From: Chamaelirium japonicum
Lineage: Eukaryota > Streptophyta > Magnoliopsida > Liliales > Melanthiaceae
Reading direction: 5' to 3'
DNA: 64,000 bases
NCBI GenBank assembly: GCA_947650365.1
Contig: OX393551.1
Location: 4,711,501 to 4,775,500, forward strand
This document shows, in pieces, positions 58,876 to 64,000 of the stretch. Both the position numbers and the translations under genes were made by a program. The stretch's first letter is position 1, and each line of letters begins with the position of its first letter. The notes below the pieces were generated by a model. That model worked only from the letters and a program-made list of their open reading frames with translations, had not been told where the DNA came from and made no database searches.

Positions 58876-61774
58876 AAAATAAATACCAGCAGCAGGGGGG
58901 AATATCCAAAACTTTTCTTTTATCTTCATCAAGCGACTATGACCAACTTATTCAGAAAATCTACCAGATAACAAAGTCTGACGTCGAAGAATATGACATT
59001 TCTCTTAAAGTTTTGTATCCAAGTACGATCCCTTGTCCGCCTATAGAGATTGTGGATAACGATGATGTATGCGCGTTCATTGCCCACAATATACGCAATG
59101 TGATGTCCAATATCCCATTACTAGTAACAAGAAACCGTAAATGCTCCAAATATATTTCTATTCCAATATCTACTTGTAAGAGGAAGATAGACGAAAAAGA
59201 AAAAGTTTTTCCCAAAGTTTCTCAGTCTCGTGCTTTGTCCATTTCTTCAATTGCTAAGATAGAAGATTCAGAAGAATATTTGAAAGATTCAGCATATATA
59301 TCTACTGCTAACATTGCTAGAACTTCTGAAGATACAAGTATTCATAAATGCAATCATTATATTAAGCCTAATATCACTGTGAAGGAATCTTTAAATGACA
59401 GTCTCATTTATGACACTACCATGGATGACCCAGCCATCGATGACGTTGCTATGGAAGAGAAAAGGTACATTATTATACCTTTTACTTTCAAATACTCAAT
59501 ATGAACTATATTTTTCAAATTATGATATATGGTTCATATAATTGTAGGTTTTCTTATGAAGGTGTGACACGTGGGCCGATTATTTCTGATGATCACCACT
59601 TGGATATAGATCTAAATGTCCTTCCTAGCGATTATTGTGGTGTACTAAATGCATTACTTGCTGATATTGTTAAGAATAATCCAGTTATTGTGAAAAACCC
59701 ATCAGTTGATATAAAATTGCATCCAAAAGACACATATACAAGTACTAAATCCCGGAGTAAAGCCCCAATGCCATCATCGTCAGCCTTCAGGTAAGGATAT
59801 CTTTATGCTATTATAAAGGTCTAAATATGTTTTCTATGCTCCAACTTACTATTTTATTTTTGTTTGCAGGACTTGTACCACAAATGATCCGACATATATT
59901 GAAAATTATAGTTGGATAGAAAATATTCAGATTGAACAATCAGTAGTAGAGCTGGCAAAGATTGAGCAACCGATAATATCTGATTCACTAGTAGGGTTCA
60001 AAGATATATTGTTCAGAAGGAATTTTTGACCGATATACTAATAAAGGATAATTACCATGAAATCCACCTCTATCAGATGTTTATGGACAAGGGGAGCATG
60101 ATTAAGGCGCTAAACAAGTATGCTTTATATTCAAATTTTGAGTATAAGGTTTTAGATTCCACTCCAAAAAGATATAATATCATATGCAAAGGTGAAAACT
60201 GTACATGGAGATTGCATGCATCTATACTTAAGGGGACTGCAGTATTCCAGATTAAGTCCCTAAAGAGTGAACACAAATGCTCGATGGCAAAACGAGGTGA
60301 GGATCATCAGCAAGCTACAAGTGATCTAATAAGTGAGTTTGTAAAGCATCGATTAAAGGGTATCATATGCTCCGAGAGCAATTATATATGATGTGCAAAA
60401 GGAGTTTGGTGTAAAGATCAATTGGTGTAAAGATCAGTTATAAGAAGGCATGGAAGGTAAAGGAGATTGCTATAAAACTTCTGAGAGGGTCATATGAGGA
60501 ATCATACAAGCAGCTTCCAGCATATTGTCACGAGCTACAGAAAAAAAAATCCTAGAACCATTACAAAAATTTTACGAAAAGGAGAAAGATTCAAACGTTT
60601 TTTTCTAGCTCTCGGCCCATGTCTACGTAGTTTTCAAAGAAATACCTTGCGACCGGTAATCTCAGTTGATGGGACACAACTTAAGGGCAAATATAAAGGT
60701 ATATTATTTACATCGACAACATTGGAAGGTGATAATCATATATTCCCAATCGCTTTGGGAATTGGAGAATCTGAGAACAACTATAGCTGGAGATGGTTTT
60801 TGACTCACTTGCGGGATGCCTTGGGTCCTATGGAGAGGTTAGTGATAATATCAGATCGACACAAGGCTTTACTAACTCAAGTTCCTGAAGTCTTCCCGCG
60901 TGCATTTCATGGTGATTGTGCATTCCACATAGCACAAAATATGTATGCCAAATTCAAGCTCAACAGGTTATATTCTTATTTTTATACAGCTGCGAAAGCA
61001 ACTAGGCTTATAATTTTTCATCAAATGATGGCAACTATAAGAGATGTGCATAGTGATACTTATGAATGGCTAAATGAGATTGATAGAGGGAAGTGGATAA
61101 CGGCGTACTTTCAAGAAAGAAGGTTTAATATTATTACAACAAATACTTCTGAAAGCTATAACAACGTCCTGAAAGATGTCAGAGAGTATCCTATCACTAT
61201 GCTTATTGAGGAATTCCGCTTAAAGCTTCAGGGTATGAGGTTCAAGCGTAGAAATATGTCATCTGGATTGACAACAAAACTTACAAATTGGGCTGAAAAG
61301 GAGTTGTGTAATGAAATGAAAAGTGCACGTGCAACGGCTTGCCATCCTATTAATCATGATGAGTTTATGGTTAGATCATTAGAATTTGAGGATCAAGATA
61401 TGTTAAGCAGGAGAATTTGCACTTGTCGTAAATTTGACGTAATGGCGATACCATGCTCTCATGTTTTAGCTAGAATTTTACTCTTTAAGATGGACCCATA
61501 TTCATACTGTGCCCACTATTATTGGACGGATAATTATAGATTAACGTATGAAGAGTCCATCTACCCAGTTTCTGATAAAAATCAGTGGCATATTTCAGAT
61601 AACATAGTTAAAGATGATCAATTGCTACCACCTAAGGGAAAGACTCCACCAGGGAGGCCAAAGAAAAAAAGAATATTATCACAAGGTGAAGAACGGAAGA
61701 CCGTAAAGTGTGGCAGATGCAAACAGACTGGGCACAATAGAAGAGCTTGTAAGAAACCAATCGAGCAAGGATAA

Positions 61775-62426
61775 CTATATTTTACTTTATTGAAAGATCT
61801 TATTTTGGTTGACTTGTAGTTGGATACAATGACTTTTGAAATTCTGGCTTCTTGTAATTGGATGGTTGTGCAATTTTGGTTACTTATAATTAGATACAAT
61901 GACTTAGATAATCGATATCTTTAATATGACTATTGCGATTGGATATTGTGAATATTGCATGCTATAATAGGACTTGCGTTGAAAACAATCAATGACACCT
62001 TTTGCAGAAAATAAACAATTGTGTCATACGCAAATTGAGTTTGCGTTCAATTACAGTGATGATGATTCTAGTTAAAATATTGCATTCGATACAAACCATA
62101 CTTGCGTTTGACGCAGTCCATCTTTGTGCTCAATTACAAGAATGATGAATCGAGCTAATTGCAAGAAGCATGAGAAATGAAAAAAGGGCATAAGATAATT
62201 GAACAATCACGGGCAATACTATTTGAGAATTTGGACAGGTATTAAATAAATTATTTAAGTAATCAAAGTTAAAAATTATTAAACAAATTATATTACAATC
62301 ACCTTACTATGTTGTTATACAAGTGTGGCTTAAAATTATTTAAAAATAATATTATTTTTGAACTAAAACAAGGGGGATCTATTTATGGCACCCCATACCC
62401 AAATTTAGAAAAACATTACAATATTT
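61775..62426. repeat. Downstream region of the MULE with TTGCGTT...GATACAA repeats
   Basis: About 61970-62160 contains TTGCGTTCAATTACAGTGAT, ATTGCATTCGATACAAACCA and TACTTGCGTTTGACGCAGT. A close direct copy lies at about 63548-63690, and inverted relatives at about 49025-49190. Confidence 0.6.
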
Positions 62427-62867
62427 TTAATCAGTCAACTCTAACGAAAATAAATCTTGAAGTAACGACAAACTATCCATCGCTCCATCAAGCATTTTTT
62501 GCCGTATTTGTTTCATCATCATATGACACTCATGGAGTTTTCCCTTCAACCCCTCGACCTCAGCCTCCAAGCGGTGTATCGTCTCCTCGCACGTGCATTT
62601 ATGAATAATCATCTTTTGAATTTCATCACACCACATAAAAAACTGACATCCATTGCCCTGCAATCATGTATTAACAATAAATGGATAATACAAATCTATA
62701 TCTTATTCCAAAGGTATATATATTATTCAAAGTAAATTATGTTGTACCTTTGGTAGTGGACATGTATAAAACAATCTTCCAGGATTTTTTGATGTGCGGG
62801 ATGTCTTTATCTTACAAAAACCAGCACCACATGGACATGTAAAATTCGGATATATCGTTGAGCTCAT
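62427..62867 (-). CDS. Small GRF-type zinc-finger protein with coiled-coil tail
   Basis: Two minus-strand exons: 62867-62748 (ATG...CCAAAG|GTACAA) and 62657-62427 (after TTGCAG), both phase 0, 116 residues. Exon 1 reads MSSTIYPNFTCPCGAGFC, then TSKNPGRLFYTCPLPK; exon 2 begins GNGCQFFMWCDE. Together these give the GRF zinc finger pattern C-x-C...NPGR-x-FY-x-C...C-x-F-x-W-x-D-E, a DNA/RNA-binding module. The rest (about residues 58-116) is a heptad-like helix. It is convergent with the MULE transposase and lies between two copies of the MULE-associated repeat, so it may be an element gene. Similar small GRF proteins are common in plants with unknown function. Confidence 0.78.
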
Positions 62868-63534
62868 ATTTGAGTCTGTTTAAAAAAAACCACATAAAAA
62901 ATGACAATCAAGATGGCACCATCTCTTTTAAAAAACCATATTTTGATCTTACATATTTGGATAGTACATATTTGGTACATAAAAAACCACATAAAAAAAT
63001 ACCTCCATGTATGGTACATATTTGGATCTTACAATTTAGATGACACCATCCCTTTAAAAAAAAATCTTATAGGATCCCTCTGTAGCAGTCAACGGATAAA
63101 TGGACTGATCTCGTACGAGAAGAAATTCGTTTTTTTTAAAAAAATCTTTACGAATGGAGAATAAGCATATGATCTAGTTAGATCTAAGGGGGCGACTAAA
63201 CCATTTGCGAGTAAAACAAATGGCAAATACCTAGAAGAAGAAAGGGAGAGGTATGAAGGGTTTAGGACCTAGAAGGGAGCTGCCCCCTTCCCTTTTTGAA
63301 GTGATCAATCCAGGAGGATGTGATCATACCTCCGATGAGAAGAAGTCTGATCTGTGTAGCCAAGGAGGAGAAGAAGTCTGATCCGTGTTCTACCCCTCTG
63401 CGTTGTCCTCTCCAATGGAAATCGCAGAGGAGGGGCCGTCGACTACTCCTCTATGAAGAAAATTGCAGAGAAAGGACAGGGATGATAGGTTTTTATAGAA
63501 CTGTTGAGAACTATTGTGAACGCAAGGAGCAGTG
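62868..63534. other. 5' flank of the GRF gene; no other gene recognised
   Basis: AT-rich sequence with ACATATTTGG repeats (about 62950-63030) and a repeated GAGAAGAAGTCTGATC (about 63338 and 63370). No convincing frame. Confidence 0.4.
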
Positions 63535-63860
63535 ATGAGAACTGTTAAAAAATTACGTTGTACGCAAGTATCGTTTGCGTTCAATTGCAGTGATAATGAT
63601 TCTAGCCAAAATATTGCATTCGATACAAACCATACTTGCGTTGGACGCAGTACATATTTGTGCTCAATTGCAGGGATGATAATCGAGTCAAACCATACTT
63701 GCGTTGTATGCAAGAAGCAGCTGCGAAGATGTTAGGACTTGCGTTTGACACAATCAATCTTTGTGTTTATCGTTGGACTTGTGCTGGATGCAGTTATATT
63801 TGTGTAGAAATTAGTACTTGTGTTCGATACAAATATTGTTTGCGTTAAATTACAGATGCA
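63535..63860. repeat. Second copy of the TTGCGTT...GATACAA repeat, probable right arm of the MULE
   Basis: Copies the 61970-62160 repeat (TTGCGTTCAATTGCAGTGAT, ATTGCATTCGATACAAACCA, TACTTGCGTTGGACGCAGT), then adds variants such as ACTTGTGTTCGATACAAATA. The exact element end was not found before the window edge. Confidence 0.55.
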
Positions 63861-64000
63861 TACTCAATCTATAATATTTCTGTATAAATATCATTATGCA
63901 ACACTTCAATAATGAATAATTATTTGAATTGAATTGGAAATATTGCTACGCACATAACCATTTTTAATTCACCAAAATAATAAAAATCAATCCAACGGCT

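Larger units (their letters stand above)
49512..61774 (+). pseudogene. Mutator-like (MuDR-type) transposase gene, split by a copia element and frameshifted
   Basis: The ATG at 49512 starts MDSLLPILCIYDGEFIQVKN, a PB1-like N-terminus typical of plant MULE proteins. The copia element follows at 49572 and the frame resumes at 58881. Exons on GT-AG signals: 58881-59464, 59548-59790, then 59870 onward. Domains: MuDR DNA-binding region (CKGENCTWRLHA, about 60190-60225), MULE transposase core (ISVDGTQLKGKYKG, IISDRHKAL, FHGDCAFHIAQN), SWIM zinc finger CTCRKFDVMAIPCSH and a C-terminal knuckle CGRCKQTGHNRRAC. The 60494-61774 frame (about 426 codons) is open. Breaks: a frameshift at the T run 60023-60027, another near 60360, a 16-bp tandem duplication at about 60404-60435 and the A run 60541-60549. 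Confidence 0.85.

Noticed and set aside
59013..59504. Separate gene starting at 59013
   Set aside because: There is no ATG at 59013; the frame is open upstream to the copia TSD and continues the MULE transposase from 49512.

Overview
This is nuclear DNA of a flowering plant with a transposon-rich genome. It carries two conserved housekeeping genes with plant-type sequences (nucleolar GTPase NOG1 and cytosolic/mitochondrial-type glycyl-tRNA synthetase), GT-AG introns and many plant-type elements: Ty3/gypsy of the Tat type, Ty1/copia, hAT-like MITEs, a Mutator-like element and L1-type LINEs. Monocot versus dicot cannot be settled from these data. No prokaryotic feature, CRISPR array, rRNA or convincing tRNA gene was seen.

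Layout. 1-1597 (minus): 5' part of an intronless NOG1 gene that runs off the left edge. 1598-8654: about 7 kb intergenic, with a probable hAT-type element, an AT-rich island and a 5'-truncated LINE with a perfect 16-bp target-site duplication (TSD). 8655-46729 (minus): one complete glycyl-tRNA synthetase gene of nine exons, assembled here from splice sites and reading phase (733 codons from the first ATG, 695 from the second). Its third intron, 13454-45487, is 32,034 bp and splits class II motif 2. That intron holds an L1 relic cut by three hAT-like insertions, a microsatellite-flanked MITE, a solo LTR (18818-22351, minus) with a hAT-like insertion and a 427-bp tandem duplication, and a 16.85-kb Tat-type gypsy element (26565-43416, plus) with a perfect 5-bp TSD. 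The gypsy element carries gag, a pol interrupted by a small palindrome-rich hAT-like insertion, and a large spliced antisense gene that looks like a plant mobile domain (PMD) protein.

46730-64000: a 1.1-kb terminal-inverted-repeat element sits only 95 bp from the first GlyRS ATG. Beyond it lies a Mutator-like transposase gene (49512-61774, plus). A Ty1/copia element (49572-58875, minus) with three LTR segments was inserted in frame into its first coding exon. A small two-exon GRF-type zinc-finger gene (62427-62867, minus) lies convergent to the transposase, a layout that recalls the two-gene MuDR element.

The host genes are ordinary housekeeping genes. What is unusual is how much nested insertion GlyRS tolerates with a fully consistent reading frame, the antisense PMD gene of the gypsy element, the three-LTR copia, and the MULE/GRF pairing. 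Coordinates of introns, TSDs and element ends were read by eye and the important ones rechecked base by base; family names rest on motif recognition, with no database search.
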